Source of the DNA: Lactobacillus agrestimuris
Lineage (GTDB): Bacteria; Bacillota; Bacilli; Lactobacillales; Lactobacillaceae
Assembly (NCBI RefSeq): GCF_943193025.1
Contig: NZ_CALPCQ010000011.1
Span: 1-64,000 of the forward strand
Reading direction: 5' to 3'
DNA length: 64,000 nt
Under the pieces are notes generated by a model, which saw nothing but the letters and a program-made list of their open reading frames with translations, did not search any database and was not told where the DNA came from. The translations under genes were made by a program, and so were the position numbers. Position 1 is the first letter of the stretch. Each line of letters starts with the position of its first letter. Positions 47,171 through 57,198 of this stretch are shown piece after piece.

Positions 47171-47981
47171 TAAAAAAGCTCGCGCCTTTTTCATGATTCC
47201 ATATCTTACTTGGATCATTTTATTTGTGATTTTACCAATCTTATTGATTCTTTGGTATTCCTTAACTGATAGTAATAATCACTTTACTTTGAATAATTTT
47301 GTAACGTTTTTTAGAAATGGGACCTTTTTAAGAATGATGCTGAATTCATTTTGGTATGCTTTCTTAATAACTCTGGTCACTTTACTAGTTTCTTATCCAG
47401 CCGCTTATTTTTTGACAAAGGTTAAAAATCAACAGATCTGGTTATTACTAATTATTTTGCCAACGTGGATTAATTTGCTGCTTAAGGCATATGCGTTTAT
47501 TGGTATTTTAGGAAATAATGGCTTAGTAAATAAATTTTTGCAGTTATTTGGAATTGGCCCAGTTAATATTTTATTTACTGATTTTGCCTTTATGTTTGTG
47601 GCGACATATATTGAAATACCTTTCATGATATTGCCAATTTATAATGCAATTAAAGAGATAAATCCTGCAGTTATTCAAGCTTCAGAAGATTTAGGGGCCA
47701 GTAAGTGGCAGACGTTTAGATATGTACTTTGGCCACTTTCATGGCCTGGGGTTGAAAGTGGAATCCAAGCTATTTTTATTCCTTCATTATCACTGTTTAT
47801 GCTAACTCGTTTAATTGGTGGTAATCGAGTTATTACTCTAGGCACAGCGATAGAAGAATATTTCATGACAACCATGAATTGGAACATGGGTGCGACTATC
47901 GGTGTTGTTTTAATTGTTTTGATGATTATCGTAATGCTTGTGACAGGTAGAAGACAAAAGAGAAAGAAGGTAAATCTATGA
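47163..47981 (+). CDS. potB: Spermidine/putrescine ABC transporter permease PotB
   Basis: A 272-residue membrane permease with about six helices. The permease EAA loop is [26 protein letters not shown] at about 177-202, the contact point for PotA. ATG 47163 follows AAGGAG at 8 bases; the in-frame ATG at 47145 precedes that ribosome site and is rejected. It overlaps potA (8 bases) and potC (4 bases). Confidence 0.94.
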   Translation: MNNKKARAFFMIPYLTWIILFVILPILLILWYSLTDSNNHFTLNNFVTFFRNGTFLRMMLNSFWYAFLITLVTLLVSYPAAYFLTKVKNQQIWLLLIILPTWINLLLKAYAFIGILGNNGLVNKFLQLFGIGPVNILFTDFAFMFVATYIEIPFMILPIYNAIKEINPAVIQASEDLGASKWQTFRYVLWPLSWPGVESGIQAIFIPSLSLFMLTRLIGGNRVITLGTAIEEYFMTTMNWNMGATIGVVLIVLMIIVMLVTGRRQKRKKVNL

Positions 47982-48790
47982 GAAAAAATTCAATTTTTGC
48001 AAGGGTCTACCTTTCTTTTATCTTAGTAATTTTATATATTCCCATTTTCTATTTGATCTACTTTTCATTTTCTAGTGGAAAAAATATGAATAAATTCGGT
48101 CAATTTACTTTAAGTCATTATCAAGATTTGTTTCAAGATAATCGATTATTAGCAATTTTTTTGGAGACGATTTTACTCGCATTACTATCTAGTTTAATTG
48201 CAACAATAGTTGGAACATTTGGTGCTCTTGCAATTACAATGGTGAAAAAGAAAGCGCAAAAAAATACTTTATTAGCTTTGAACAATGTCTTGATGGTTTC
48301 ACCTGATGTAATCATTGGAGCTAGTTTCTTAATCTTTTTTACTGCATTAGGTTTTGGACTTAATTTCGGCTCAGTTTTATTAAGTCATATTGCTTTTTCA
48401 ATTCCGATAGTAGTGTTGATGGTTTTACCAAGATTAAATGAAATGGATTTTTCATTAATTGATGCAGCAAGAGACCTAGGTGCTAGTGGCTATCAGGTTT
48501 TCAGTAATGTAATGATTCCAACCATGCTTCCTGGAATTGCAGCCGGCATGTTTATGGCGTTAACTTATTCACTTGACGATTTTGCAGTAACATTTTTTGT
48601 TACTGGAAATGGTTTTTCCACTCTTTCAGTTGAAATTTATTCTAGAGCAAGACAAGGAATTGATCTCGAGATTAATGCGCTAAGTACCGTGATGTTTCTC
48701 TTTGTTTTGGTTTTAGTAATCATTTATTATTTCTTAACTAAGAGAAGAGTTAAAAAGGGCAAGCGAATGATTGGAGGTTTGATTAAATGA
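47978..48790 (+). CDS. potC: Spermidine/putrescine ABC transporter permease PotC
   Basis: A 270-residue membrane permease with about six helices, partner of PotB. The EAA loop RDLGASGYQVFSNVMIPTMLPGIAAG lies at about 165-190. ATG 47978 overlaps the potB stop (ATGA), and its own stop overlaps potD in the same way, so potABCD is one coupled unit. Confidence 0.94.
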   Translation: MRKNSIFARVYLSFILVILYIPIFYLIYFSFSSGKNMNKFGQFTLSHYQDLFQDNRLLAIFLETILLALLSSLIATIVGTFGALAITMVKKKAQKNTLLALNNVLMVSPDVIIGASFLIFFTALGFGLNFGSVLLSHIAFSIPIVVLMVLPRLNEMDFSLIDAARDLGASGYQVFSNVMIPTMLPGIAAGMFMALTYSLDDFAVTFFVTGNGFSTLSVEIYSRARQGIDLEINALSTVMFLFVLVLVIIYYFLTKRRVKKGKRMIGGLIK

Positions 48791-49860
48791 AAAAAATTAT
48801 TTGGTCAACCATTTCAATTTTGTTAGCCTGCATTTTATTGGGCTATGGAGCAGTTAAGTTAAATAAGCCAACAACTCAAACCAAAAGGCAAAATTTAATT
48901 ATTTATAATTGGGGCGATTACTTAGATCCTAAATTGATCAAAGAATTTGAAAATAAAACCGGATATCATGTAGTTTATGAAACCTTTGATTCAAATGAAG
49001 CAATGTATACCAAAATTAAGCAAGGCGGGACCGCTTATGATTTGACTATTCCGTCTGAATACATGGTATCAAAGATGAAAAAGGCTAATCTTGTAGAGCC
49101 GATTGATACTAAAAAGATTAGTAATTTTAAATATATTGATTCTAATTTTTTGCATCAATCATTTGATCCAGATAATAAATATTCTATTCCATATTTCTGG
49201 GGAACCTTAGGTATTGTCTATAACGATAAATTTGTTAAAAAAGGCTCAATTACTAATTGGAATGATCTGTGGAAGAAGCAATATCATAACAAGATTCTTC
49301 TAGTTGATTCGGCTAGGGATATCATGGGGATGTCATTAGCATCGATGGGTTATTCAATGAATACTACCAATTCTTTACGCCTTCATTTGGCCCAGACAAA
49401 GCTTGATGGATTGGGAGATAATATTAAGGCGATTATTTCAGATGAAATGAAAATGTATATGACTCAAAATGAAGCAGCAATTGGTGTAACTTGGTCAGGT
49501 GAAGCTCATGAAATGATGGAGAACAATTCTCATCTTTATTATGTAGTGCCGAATCCTAGTTCAAATTTATGGATAGATAATTTTGTGATTCCTAAAACTG
49601 CTAAAAATAAAAAAGCCGCATATGAATTTATCAATTTTATGCTTGAACCAAAAAATGCAGCTCGAAATGCCGAGTATGTTGGATATGCAACGCCAAATTG
49701 GGCAGCCAAAAAATTACTACCGAAGAAAGTTCAAAATAATAAAGGCTTTTATCCACCTGATAGCACGATTAAAGGTTTACAAGTTTATCGGGATTTAGGT
49801 TCAAAAGTTACTCAAGAATATAATGATTTATTTTTGGAATTTAAAATGTATGCTCATTAA
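48787..49860 (+). CDS. potD: Spermidine/putrescine-binding protein PotD
   Basis: A 357-residue extracellular substrate-binding protein. It starts MKKIIW, a hydrophobic segment with LLAC at residues 12-15 that could serve as a lipobox processed by Lgt (encoded in this window); the hydrophobic run after the Cys is unusual, so an uncleaved anchor is an alternative. Family blocks YNWGDYLDPKLIKEFE (about 40-55), YFWGTLGIVYND and WSGEA, with polyamine-binding aromatic and acidic residues, are present. Final gene of potABCD; a gap of 44 bases separates cdaA. Confidence 0.94.
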   Translation: MKKIIWSTISILLACILLGYGAVKLNKPTTQTKRQNLIIYNWGDYLDPKLIKEFENKTGYHVVYETFDSNEAMYTKIKQGGTAYDLTIPSEYMVSKMKKANLVEPIDTKKISNFKYIDSNFLHQSFDPDNKYSIPYFWGTLGIVYNDKFVKKGSITNWNDLWKKQYHNKILLVDSARDIMGMSLASMGYSMNTTNSLRLHLAQTKLDGLGDNIKAIISDEMKMYMTQNEAAIGVTWSGEAHEMMENNSHLYYVVPNPSSNLWIDNFVIPKTAKNKKAAYEFINFMLEPKNAARNAEYVGYATPNWAAKKLLPKKVQNNKGFYPPDSTIKGLQVYRDLGSKVTQEYNDLFLEFKMYAH

Positions 49861-49904
49861 TCTATAATTAAGATAATTAGTGAAAGGAGATATTTATCAG
49901 TAAT

Positions 49905-50744
49905 ATGAATCATTTCAATGTAGCAAGTTTGCTCACTTGGAATAATCTTTCTATTGCTCTTGATGTATTAATAATTTGGTACCTCGTTTATCGTTTAATT
50001 ATGTTGATCCGAGGAACTAAAGTTGTACAGCTTGCAAAAGGAATAGTTTTTATTTTCATAGTGAGAATAATTGCAGGATATTTGCAACTCCATGCCGTTA
50101 CTTATATTGTTGATCAAATAGTATCTTGGTCGGTAGTTGGAATTATTGTGATTTTCCAACCAGAAATCCGAAGAGGGTTAGAACACATTGGACGGATCTT
50201 TAGTGGTCATGAAAATAGTGAACATGATAAGTCCGTTCATTTGGTTAATGAATTAGATAAAGCTATTCAATATATGTCTAAGAGAAGAATTGGTGCTCTT
50301 ATTACAATTCAGCAAGAAACAGGATTGGATGATTATGTTGAAACGGGTATTAAATTGGATGCAGATGTTTCAGGTGAATTGCTTATAAATATCTTTATTC
50401 CAAATACTCCTTTACATGATGGGGCTGTGATTATTAATAATAATCGAATTCTAGTTGCTGCAGCATATCTCCCTTTATCGGATAGTAGTATGATTCCTAA
50501 GCGGTTGGGAACTCGGCACAGAGCTGCGGTTGGGATTTCTGAAGTTACAGATGCTATTACAATTGTGGTTTCTGAAGAAACCGGTGGTGTAACAATTACT
50601 CGTAATGGTAGATTCTTATTGGACTTATCAAGAGAAGAATATTTGAAATATCTAAATGCAGAATTAGTTCCAGAGCAAGATGTACCAACTAAGTGGTATC
50701 AAAAATGGCTTAATAAGATTTGGAAGTGGGGTGCCGATCGATGA
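49905..50744 (+). CDS. cdaA: Diadenylate cyclase CdaA
   Basis: A 279-residue membrane-bound enzyme that joins two ATP to cyclic di-AMP, which controls potassium and osmolyte transport and wall integrity. Three N-terminal helices (about 15-95) precede the DAC domain with the catalytic DGA motif (PLHDGAVII, about 170-178) and RHR motif (GTRHRAAVG, about 202-210). ATG 49905 lies 14 bases after AAGGAGA, a long spacing. The stop overlaps cdaR by four bases; the cdaA-cdaR-glmM order is conserved in Bacillota. Confidence 0.97.
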   Translation: MNHFNVASLLTWNNLSIALDVLIIWYLVYRLIMLIRGTKVVQLAKGIVFIFIVRIIAGYLQLHAVTYIVDQIVSWSVVGIIVIFQPEIRRGLEHIGRIFSGHENSEHDKSVHLVNELDKAIQYMSKRRIGALITIQQETGLDDYVETGIKLDADVSGELLINIFIPNTPLHDGAVIINNNRILVAAAYLPLSDSSMIPKRLGTRHRAAVGISEVTDAITIVVSEETGGVTITRNGRFLLDLSREEYLKYLNAELVPEQDVPTKWYQKWLNKIWKWGADR

Positions 50745-51700
50745 AAAATTTTTGGTCTAAAACCTGGGTTATTCGGATCGTTTCTCTACTATTAGCAATT
50801 TTAATTGTTGTTTACATTGATTCGACTCAAACCGGGTTTATCTCACAAATTCAACAAAATAAAACCAGGCAGACAGCAACAGAGACAAGAACAATTAAAG
50901 TTCCGCTACAAGTTTCAGTAGATACTGACCAATATTATGTTGTTGGTTATCCAGAAAAAGTGAAAATTACCCTTGAAGGATCAAATGCTTTAGTAACTTC
51001 AGCGATTAATACTCAAAATTTTCGTGCATATATTGATTTAGGAAATCAAAAAATTGGTCAACATACTGTACCTGTAAGAGTCAGCGGTTTAAGTAAGCAG
51101 ATTAACTATCAAGTTAATCCAAAAACTATCAAAGTTGATATCGAACGTAGAAAATCGCGCACATTGCCAGTGCAAATAGAGTATAATAAAAATGCTGTGG
51201 CAAAAGGTTATCATTTTGGTAAGACTAGCGCAGATCCAAATCAAGTTGAAGTAACTGGTGCCTTAAGCGAGGTAAATCAAATTGATCAAATTGTTGCTAA
51301 GGTCTCATTACCTAACGGAATTGATCATAATTTTGAAAGACAAGTTATTTTGACGGCAGTTGATAAAAAAGGTCGACCATTAAATGTAGTGATCGAGCCG
51401 TCAACTGCTAGAGTAGTTGTACCGATTTCTATTGCTAAGAAAAAAGTAAAACTGAGCTTGAATTCTAAAAATGAAAATAGCAATAAAGTTTACTCGGTAA
51501 CAGCTAAGCAGAGTGAAGTTACTCTATTTGGAGATAAAACGAAATTGGATAAGATTGATGAGGTTAGTGTTGATATTGATTTAAATAAAATTATTTCTTC
51601 AACAACTGAGACGTATCCAATCAAACTTCCAAGTGGAGTAGTTAAGTCTGATCCTGATAAAGTTCAGATTTCAATTAAAGTGAAAAATACAAGAAATTAA
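50741..51700 (+). CDS. cdaR: CdaA regulator CdaR (YbbR-domain protein)
   Basis: A 319-residue protein with one N-terminal membrane helix (about 10-28, [17 protein letters not shown]) and an extracellular part made of YbbR repeats of about 80 residues. In relatives it binds CdaA and modulates c-di-AMP synthesis. ATG 50741 overlaps the cdaA stop (ATGA); an upstream in-frame ATG lies in cdaA and is rejected. glmM starts 22 bases downstream. Confidence 0.94.
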   Translation: MKNFWSKTWVIRIVSLLLAILIVVYIDSTQTGFISQIQQNKTRQTATETRTIKVPLQVSVDTDQYYVVGYPEKVKITLEGSNALVTSAINTQNFRAYIDLGNQKIGQHTVPVRVSGLSKQINYQVNPKTIKVDIERRKSRTLPVQIEYNKNAVAKGYHFGKTSADPNQVEVTGALSEVNQIDQIVAKVSLPNGIDHNFERQVILTAVDKKGRPLNVVIEPSTARVVVPISIAKKKVKLSLNSKNENSNKVYSVTAKQSEVTLFGDKTKLDKIDEVSVDIDLNKIISSTTETYPIKLPSGVVKSDPDKVQISIKVKNTRN

Positions 51701-51722
51701 TAAAACAGGAAGGTTTTTTCAA

Positions 51723-53075
51723 ATGTTAAAGTATTTTGGAACTGATGGTGTTCGTGGTGAAGCAAATAAAGTATTAACTCCAGAAATGGCTTTTAAACTT
51801 GGCCGTGATGGTGGTTATATTTTAACTAAGGAAAAAGAAGACGATCGTCAAGCTAGAGTTTTGGTTTCTCGTGATACTCGTATTTCTGGCGAATTGCTTG
51901 AATATGCACTTATTTCTGGACTTCTTTCAGTTGGTATTGAAGTTTTGGAAGTTGGTGTAATTTCAACTCCAGGTCTTTCATACTTGGTTCGTGCACAAGG
52001 TGCAGATGCTGGTATCCAAATTTCAGCTTCACACAACCCAGTTGAGGATAACGGTATTAAGTTCTTCGGTAGCGATGGCTTAAAACTTTCAGATGCCATG
52101 GAAGAAGAAATCGAACAATTAATTGATGCTGAAAAAGATGAATTACCACGTCCTTCAGCTAAAGGTTTAGGAACTGTAACTGATTTCCATGAAGGTAGTG
52201 CAAAATATCTTCAATTTATCAAGAACACAATTCCAGAAGATTTAAGTGGTATTAAAGTTGTAATTGATGGTGCTAATGGTGCTGCAAGTGACTTGATTCC
52301 TAGATTGTTCGCTGATTGCGGCGTTGACTTCACTACAATTGCAACTCATCCAGATGGTTTGAACATTAATGATCACGTTGGTGCAACTCATACTGAAAAG
52401 TTACAAGAAGAAGTTGTTAAGCAAGGGGCTCAGTTAGGTTTGGCATTTGATGGGGATGCTGACCGCTGTATTGCTGTTGATGAAAACGGTAATGAAGTAG
52501 ATGGTGACCATATCATGTACATCATTGGTAGTTACTTATCAGAACATGGTCGCTTGAAGAAGGATACTATCGTTACTACTGTTATGAGTAACCTTGGTTT
52601 TACTAAAGCCCTTGAAAGAAGAGGCATTAAGAATGTCCGTACTCAAGTCGGTGACCGTTACGTATCTGAAGAAATGCGTGCTAATGGTTACAATCTTGGT
52701 GGTGAACAATCAGGTCACGTTATCATGAGTGACTATCATAATACTGGTGACGGTATGCTTACTGGTCTTCACCTTCTTCTTGTAATGAAGAAGACTGGTA
52801 AATCATTGTCAGAACTTCTTGAAGATTTCAAGGAATACCCACAATGTTTAGTAAACGTCCCAGTAAAGGATAAGAATTCTTGGAAAGAACACCAAGCTAT
52901 TGTTGATGTAATCAAAGAAGTTGAAAATGAAATGGGCGATAATGGTCGTGTACTTGTTCGTCCTTCAGGAACTCAAGAATTATTACGTGTAATGGCAGAA
53001 GGTCCAACACAAGAAGAAACTGATGCATACGTAGCACGTATCGTAGATGTTGTTAAAAAAGAAATGGGCAGATAA
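51723..53075 (+). CDS. glmM: Phosphoglucosamine mutase
   Basis: A 450-residue cytosolic mutase converting glucosamine-6-phosphate to glucosamine-1-phosphate for UDP-GlcNAc. Start YFGTDGVRG (about 4-12), phosphoserine Ser103 in [15 protein letters not shown], metal loop DGDADRC (about 241-247), sugar loop GGEQSGHV and phosphate loop RPSGTQE near the end. In relatives GlmM also interacts with and inhibits CdaA, consistent with the cdaA-cdaR-glmM operon. Closed by a terminator. Confidence 0.98.
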   Translation: MLKYFGTDGVRGEANKVLTPEMAFKLGRDGGYILTKEKEDDRQARVLVSRDTRISGELLEYALISGLLSVGIEVLEVGVISTPGLSYLVRAQGADAGIQISASHNPVEDNGIKFFGSDGLKLSDAMEEEIEQLIDAEKDELPRPSAKGLGTVTDFHEGSAKYLQFIKNTIPEDLSGIKVVIDGANGAASDLIPRLFADCGVDFTTIATHPDGLNINDHVGATHTEKLQEEVVKQGAQLGLAFDGDADRCIAVDENGNEVDGDHIMYIIGSYLSEHGRLKKDTIVTTVMSNLGFTKALERRGIKNVRTQVGDRYVSEEMRANGYNLGGEQSGHVIMSDYHNTGDGMLTGLHLLLVMKKTGKSLSELLEDFKEYPQCLVNVPVKDKNSWKEHQAIVDVIKEVENEMGDNGRVLVRPSGTQELLRVMAEGPTQEETDAYVARIVDVVKKEMGR

Positions 53076-53094
53076 AATTTAAATCTGTTGTTCA

Positions 53095-53134
53095 AAAATA
53101 CCGTTTGTAAAGCAATACAAACGGTATTTTTTTA
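53095..53134 (+). terminator. Rho-independent terminator of cdaA-cdaR-glmM
   Basis: AAAATACCGTTTGTA (53095-53109) pairs with TACAAACGGTATTTT (53116-53130), followed by T. Confidence 0.92.
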
Positions 53135-53173
53135 CCCAAATTTAATTATTATACCAATTTTAAAATAATAAAC

Positions 53174-53202
53174 TTGACCAATTAGAAAAATAAGGCTATT
53201 AT
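53174..53202 (+). promoter_or_regulatory. glmS promoter and short leader
   Basis: TTGACC (53174-53179), 17-base spacer, TATTAT (53197-53202). The leader of about 60 bases contains a weak CTAG...CTAG/TTC...GAA hairpin but no glmS ribozyme. Confidence 0.72.
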
Positions 53203-53269
53203 TACGTCTGTAACAATAAAAACTAACTAGTCCATTCAACGAAAATGAACTAGACCAAAGGAGAAAAAT

Positions 53270-55081
53270 ATGTGTGGAATTGTTGGGGTTGTTGGTAAAC
53301 CCGCTAAAGAACTTATCTTAAATGGTTTAACTAATCTTGAATACCGTGGTTATGATTCAGCAGGTATTTATTTAAATGATTTAAACGGCAACGAATATTT
53401 AACTAAGGCTGTAGGTCGTATTTCTAACTTAAAAGAAAAATTAACTCCTGATGAAGAAGGTTTAGTTGGTATCGGACATACTCGTTGGGCAACTCACGGA
53501 AAGCCAACTGTTGATAACGCACACCCACATTACGATAAAACTAAGCGATTCTACTTAGTTCACAACGGTGTTATCGAAAACTATACTGAATTAAAGGAAA
53601 AGTATTTAGATGGTGTAAAGTTCCATTCAGATACTGATACTGAAGTTGTTGTTCAATTAATTGGTAAGATTGCTCGTGAAGAGAACTTAGATGGTTTTTC
53701 AGCATTTAAGGAAGCTTTGAAGCTTGTTAAGGGTTCATACGCATTCTTGCTTGTTGATAATACTGAACCTGACCATGTTTTCATTGCTAAGAACAAGTCA
53801 CCAATGATGCTTGGTATCGGGGATGGATTCAATATCATCGCTTCAGATGCTATTTCAGTTTTAGACCAAACTAAGACTTTCGTTGATTTACAAGATGGTG
53901 ATGTTGGTGACATTACCAAGGATTCATACGTAATTGAAACTGTAGATGGAGAAAAAGTTAAACGTGAACCACACGTATTGAATATTGATCCAAACGCTGC
54001 ATCAAAAGGTACTTACGATTTCTACATGTTAAAGGAAATTGATGAACAACCAGGTGTTATGCGTCACATTTCTCAAGAATATCTTGATGACAATGGTAAT
54101 CCAAAGGTTGAACAAGATATTGTTGATGCCGTTTCTAAGGCAGATCGCCTTTACATCTTTGCTGCTGGTACTAGTTACCACGCTGGATTAGTTGGTAAGA
54201 CTTTATTCGAACACTACACTGGAATTCCTACTGAAGTTGGTTATGCTTCAGAAGCAGGTTACCACTTCCCAATGATGAGTAAGCATCCATTCTTCATCTT
54301 CTTAACTCAATCTGGTGAAACTGCCGATTCACGTGTTGTTTTGAAGGAAGCTAATAAGCGCGGTATTCCAAGTTTGACTGTGACTAACGTTGAAGGTTCA
54401 ACTTTATCTCGTGAAGCAAATTACACAATGTTATTAGGTGCTGGTCCTGAAATTGCTGTTGCATCAACTAAGGCCTACACTGCTCAAGTTGCTTTACAAG
54501 CTGTTCTTGCTAAGGCTTTAGGTGAAAAGTTAAATAATGAAGAGGCCAAGGACTGGAACTTGAAGCACGATTTAGCTATTGCCGCAGAAGGTATTCAACA
54601 AATCGTAGATGGTAAAGAACAATTTGATGAATTGGCTAAGAAGTACTTAGTTCCATCAAGAAATGCCTTCTACATTGGTCGTGGAATTGACCATGCAGTT
54701 GCTTTGGAAGGTGCTTTGAAATTAAAGGAAGTTTCATACATTCAAACTGAAGGTTTCGCTGCAGCTGAACTTAAGCACGGAACAATTTCATTAATTGAAG
54801 ACGGTACTCCAGTTATTGCTTTAATCAATGACCCTGTAACTGCTGATTTAACTCGTGGTAACATTCAAGAAGTAACTTCTCGTGGAGCTTCAGTAATTAC
54901 TATTGTTGGTAAGGAATTTGCTAGAGATACCGATGATATTGTTTTACCAGAAATTAATTACTACATGTCAGCATTACTTACAGTTGTCCCAACTCAACTT
55001 TTAGCATATTACGCATCTAAGGATAAGGGCTTAGACGTTGATAAGCCACGTAACCTTGCTAAGAGTGTAACTGTTGAATAG
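53270..55081 (+). CDS. glmS: Glutamine--fructose-6-phosphate aminotransferase (isomerizing)
   Basis: A 603-residue cytosolic enzyme that makes glucosamine-6-phosphate, the entry point to amino-sugar and wall synthesis. The N-terminal class II glutaminase has nucleophile Cys2 (MCGIVGVVG) and GHTRWATHG (about 71-79); two SIS sugar-isomerase domains follow, with TQSGETADS near 347-355 and the C-terminal KSVTVE. ATG 53270 follows AAAGGAG. It lies directly after the glmM operon with separate promoter and terminator. No ribozyme or YvcK-linked RNA element was seen. Confidence 0.98.
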   Translation: MCGIVGVVGKPAKELILNGLTNLEYRGYDSAGIYLNDLNGNEYLTKAVGRISNLKEKLTPDEEGLVGIGHTRWATHGKPTVDNAHPHYDKTKRFYLVHNGVIENYTELKEKYLDGVKFHSDTDTEVVVQLIGKIAREENLDGFSAFKEALKLVKGSYAFLLVDNTEPDHVFIAKNKSPMMLGIGDGFNIIASDAISVLDQTKTFVDLQDGDVGDITKDSYVIETVDGEKVKREPHVLNIDPNAASKGTYDFYMLKEIDEQPGVMRHISQEYLDDNGNPKVEQDIVDAVSKADRLYIFAAGTSYHAGLVGKTLFEHYTGIPTEVGYASEAGYHFPMMSKHPFFIFLTQSGETADSRVVLKEANKRGIPSLTVTNVEGSTLSREANYTMLLGAGPEIAVASTKAYTAQVALQAVLAKALGEKLNNEEAKDWNLKHDLAIAAEGIQQIVDGKEQFDELAKKYLVPSRNAFYIGRGIDHAVALEGALKLKEVSYIQTEGFAAAELKHGTISLIEDGTPVIALINDPVTADLTRGNIQEVTSRGASVITIVGKEFARDTDDIVLPEINYYMSALLTVVPTQLLAYYASKDKGLDVDKPRNLAKSVTVE

Positions 55082-55099
55082 TTAGTGTATACTTTTAAT

Positions 55100-55130
55100 A
55101 AAAAGTCGTGAGGAAACTCACGGCTTTTTG
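55100..55130 (+). terminator. Rho-independent terminator of glmS
   Basis: AAAAAGTCGTGAG, loop GAAA, CTCACGGCTTTTT (55100-55129). Confidence 0.92.
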
Positions 55131-55179
55131 TATAATTAATAGTGATGTTGTTAAAGTTTGTTTAAGGGGATGACAATTT

Positions 55180-55995
55180 ATGGCAATTAAAATGATTGCG
55201 ATTGACCTTGATGGAACATTGCTAACCAGTGGAAATACTATTTCTCCAGAAACCCAGAAGGCCTTACAAATTGCAAAGAATAATGGAATAAAAATTGTAT
55301 TAGCGACAGGTAGACCTCTTTCCGGTGTTTTACCATTTGAATCTCAACTTGGACTTGAAGGAGACGATCAATATGCAGTTGTCTTCAATGGTGCAGTTGT
55401 TCAAAACTTGGCAGGAAAAGTTTTAATGAGTCAAGAAATGGATTACCGCGATTTTAATGTAATGCTGCGTCTTCAAAGATTAAGCCACGTTAACTTGCAT
55501 TTTGAAACGACTGAGTGCTTTTGGACTTTAGACCGTGATCTTTCTGTCCAAATGCAAATCAATGCTGCATTTACCAATAATGATATTCGAGTTAGAAATC
55601 GTGATGAGATTCCAGAAGATTTTACTTTCAATAAAGTAGGATTCACTTGTAATAAAGATAGTGACCAAATTGCAAAATTATGGGGTTCAATTCCTGATTG
55701 GGCCTTTGAATCTTATGATATTGTAAGAAGCCTCGATAATGTTATTGAGTTAAATGCAATTGGCGCTTCAAAGGGTAATGCTCTGATGGATTTGGCTGAA
55801 AGATTGAAGATCAGTCAAAAAGATGTCATGGTCTTCGGTGATCAAGGAAATGATATTTCAATGTTTGAAAATCCTAATTTTCATAAGATTGCAATGGGGA
55901 ATGCAATTAGTATGATTAAAGAAAAAGCAGACTATGTCACTGACGATAATGATCATAATGGAATTGCCAAAGCTTTAAAGAAGTTCGTGATTTAA
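55180..55995 (+). CDS. HAD superfamily (Cof-type) sugar-phosphate phosphatase
   Basis: A 271-residue cytosolic phosphatase. HAD motif I DLDGTLL (residues 9-15), motif II in LATGRPL (about 47-53), a C2-type cap domain, motif III Lys in GASKGNAL (about 195) and motif IV VFGDQGND(I)SM (about 216-226) are present. Cof-type enzymes act on various sugar phosphates and cofactors; the substrate here is unknown. ATG 55180 follows AAGGGGATGA. The next gene starts at the base after its stop, so they are probably co-expressed. Confidence 0.92.
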   Translation: MAIKMIAIDLDGTLLTSGNTISPETQKALQIAKNNGIKIVLATGRPLSGVLPFESQLGLEGDDQYAVVFNGAVVQNLAGKVLMSQEMDYRDFNVMLRLQRLSHVNLHFETTECFWTLDRDLSVQMQINAAFTNNDIRVRNRDEIPEDFTFNKVGFTCNKDSDQIAKLWGSIPDWAFESYDIVRSLDNVIELNAIGASKGNALMDLAERLKISQKDVMVFGDQGNDISMFENPNFHKIAMGNAISMIKEKADYVTDDNDHNGIAKALKKFVI

Positions 55996-56718
55996 ATGAA
56001 AAAAAGTTTCGCAATTTTATCAAAAATAATTGTCTCTGCCCTAACTTTAATTTCAATGTATTTATTGTTATTTAGCCCAACTACTTTAAGAATTAATAAT
56101 ACTCATAAGATGGCTACAACGATTATTAACCGTGTTGTTGAACAATCGGATAATGATGGCTTAAAAGTTGGCGTTAAGATGCTTGAAGAATCAGGCCTAG
56201 AAAATGTACTTTTGTCAGAACTTCCTAAAAAGTATCAGCATGATTTTTCTTATGTTAATTTGTATCAATTAAGTCGAAAATATGATGAAGAAGGTAAAAT
56301 TACAGAAAGTGATATTGGACTAAAGAGTAAAAATAATTTAACTAAGGTCATTAACTCTTATTTAATAAAAGAAATTAACCGAAAACTAAAGGAAGAGTCG
56401 ACGCGAGTTCATCACATTATCAGTATTTACCGATATTCACTGTTAGCAATTGTTTTACTTTATGTTTTAGCAATTGTATTATTTATCTTTAACCGATATT
56501 GGGCTTCAGCTGCTTTATTAATTGGTGCGGTAATAACTTATGGGGCATTGCTTTATTTCGTAACAGGGGCAAATGCAGAGTTTCAATCACAAATCTATAG
56601 TGGAATAAACTTGAGCATTAATGCCGGCGTTGACTTAGGGCTATTCATAGGAGTTATCGTGGCAATTATTTGGCCATTTTTACTTCATAAAATCAGGAAG
56701 AGTGAGAATAATGCATAA
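55996..56718 (+). CDS. Membrane protein of unknown function with extracellular loop
   Basis: I do not recognise a family. The 240-residue product has a hydrophobic N-terminal helix (about 9-27), a charged stretch of about 110 residues that should lie outside the cell, and three further hydrophobic helices (about 148-168, 172-192 and 207-233) ending in a short basic tail. ATG 55996 is immediately after the preceding HAD gene, without a gap, and its end overlaps the phosphatase gene by 8 bases, so the three genes form a coupled unit. A sensor or envelope-stress role is only a guess. Confidence 0.8.
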   Translation: MKKSFAILSKIIVSALTLISMYLLLFSPTTLRINNTHKMATTIINRVVEQSDNDGLKVGVKMLEESGLENVLLSELPKKYQHDFSYVNLYQLSRKYDEEGKITESDIGLKSKNNLTKVINSYLIKEINRKLKEESTRVHHIISIYRYSLLAIVLLYVLAIVLFIFNRYWASAALLIGAVITYGALLYFVTGANAEFQSQIYSGINLSINAGVDLGLFIGVIVAIIWPFLLHKIRKSENNA

Positions 56719-57160
56719 AATTTTATTTGTTTGTCATGGTAATATTTGTCGTTCACCAATGGCAGAATTTGTTATGAAAGATATAGTTGAAAAGGCGGGT
56801 GTTTCCGATCAATTTCTGATTGATTCGGCGGCTGCAACAACTGATGCGGAAGGGATGCAGATGGATCCGAGGACTAAAAGAGTTCTTGATAAAAATGCTG
56901 TTCCTTATACCAAACATATTGCCCATAAAATGTCTGCAGATGATTATCAAAAGTATGACTATTTGATTGGAATGGATGAAGAAAACTTTATGGACATGAA
57001 TCAGATTACTGGTGGTGATCCTGATCATAAAGAATATAAATTAATGAACTTCATTGATAGTACTAAAGATATTGACGATCCTTGGTATACAAATGATTTT
57101 GATACGAGTTATAAAGAAATTAAGCAATCATGTGAAGGACTTTTTAAGAAATTACAGTAA
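56711..57160 (+). CDS. Low-molecular-weight protein tyrosine phosphatase
   Basis: A 149-residue cytosolic phosphatase. The P-loop CHGNICRS at residues 8-15 contains nucleophile Cys8 and Arg14, and the general acid Asp lies in DDPWYTNDF near residues 122-130. ATG 56711 is preferred over GTG 56702 because of the family start MHKILFVCHGN. In Gram-positives these enzymes dephosphorylate BY-kinase substrates of capsule/exopolysaccharide assembly or arginine phosphate; no kinase is in this window. It overlaps the membrane protein gene by 8 bases. Confidence 0.93.
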   Translation: MHKILFVCHGNICRSPMAEFVMKDIVEKAGVSDQFLIDSAAATTDAEGMQMDPRTKRVLDKNAVPYTKHIAHKMSADDYQKYDYLIGMDEENFMDMNQITGGDPDHKEYKLMNFIDSTKDIDDPWYTNDFDTSYKEIKQSCEGLFKKLQ

Positions 57161-57197
57161 AAAATAAGGAGTGATCAATTCGATCACTCCTTATTTT
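57161..57197. terminator. Bidirectional terminator between the phosphatase gene and the next HAD gene
   Basis: AAAATAAGGAGTGATC (57161-57176) pairs perfectly with GATCACTCCTTATTTT (57182-57197), 5-base loop. Confidence 0.93.
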
Positions 57198-57198
57198 A

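Noticed and set aside
53085-53269. glmS ribozyme in the glmS leader
   Set aside because: The leader between promoter (53174) and ATG (53270) is only about 60 bases and has none of the conserved core; glmS here has a plain promoter.
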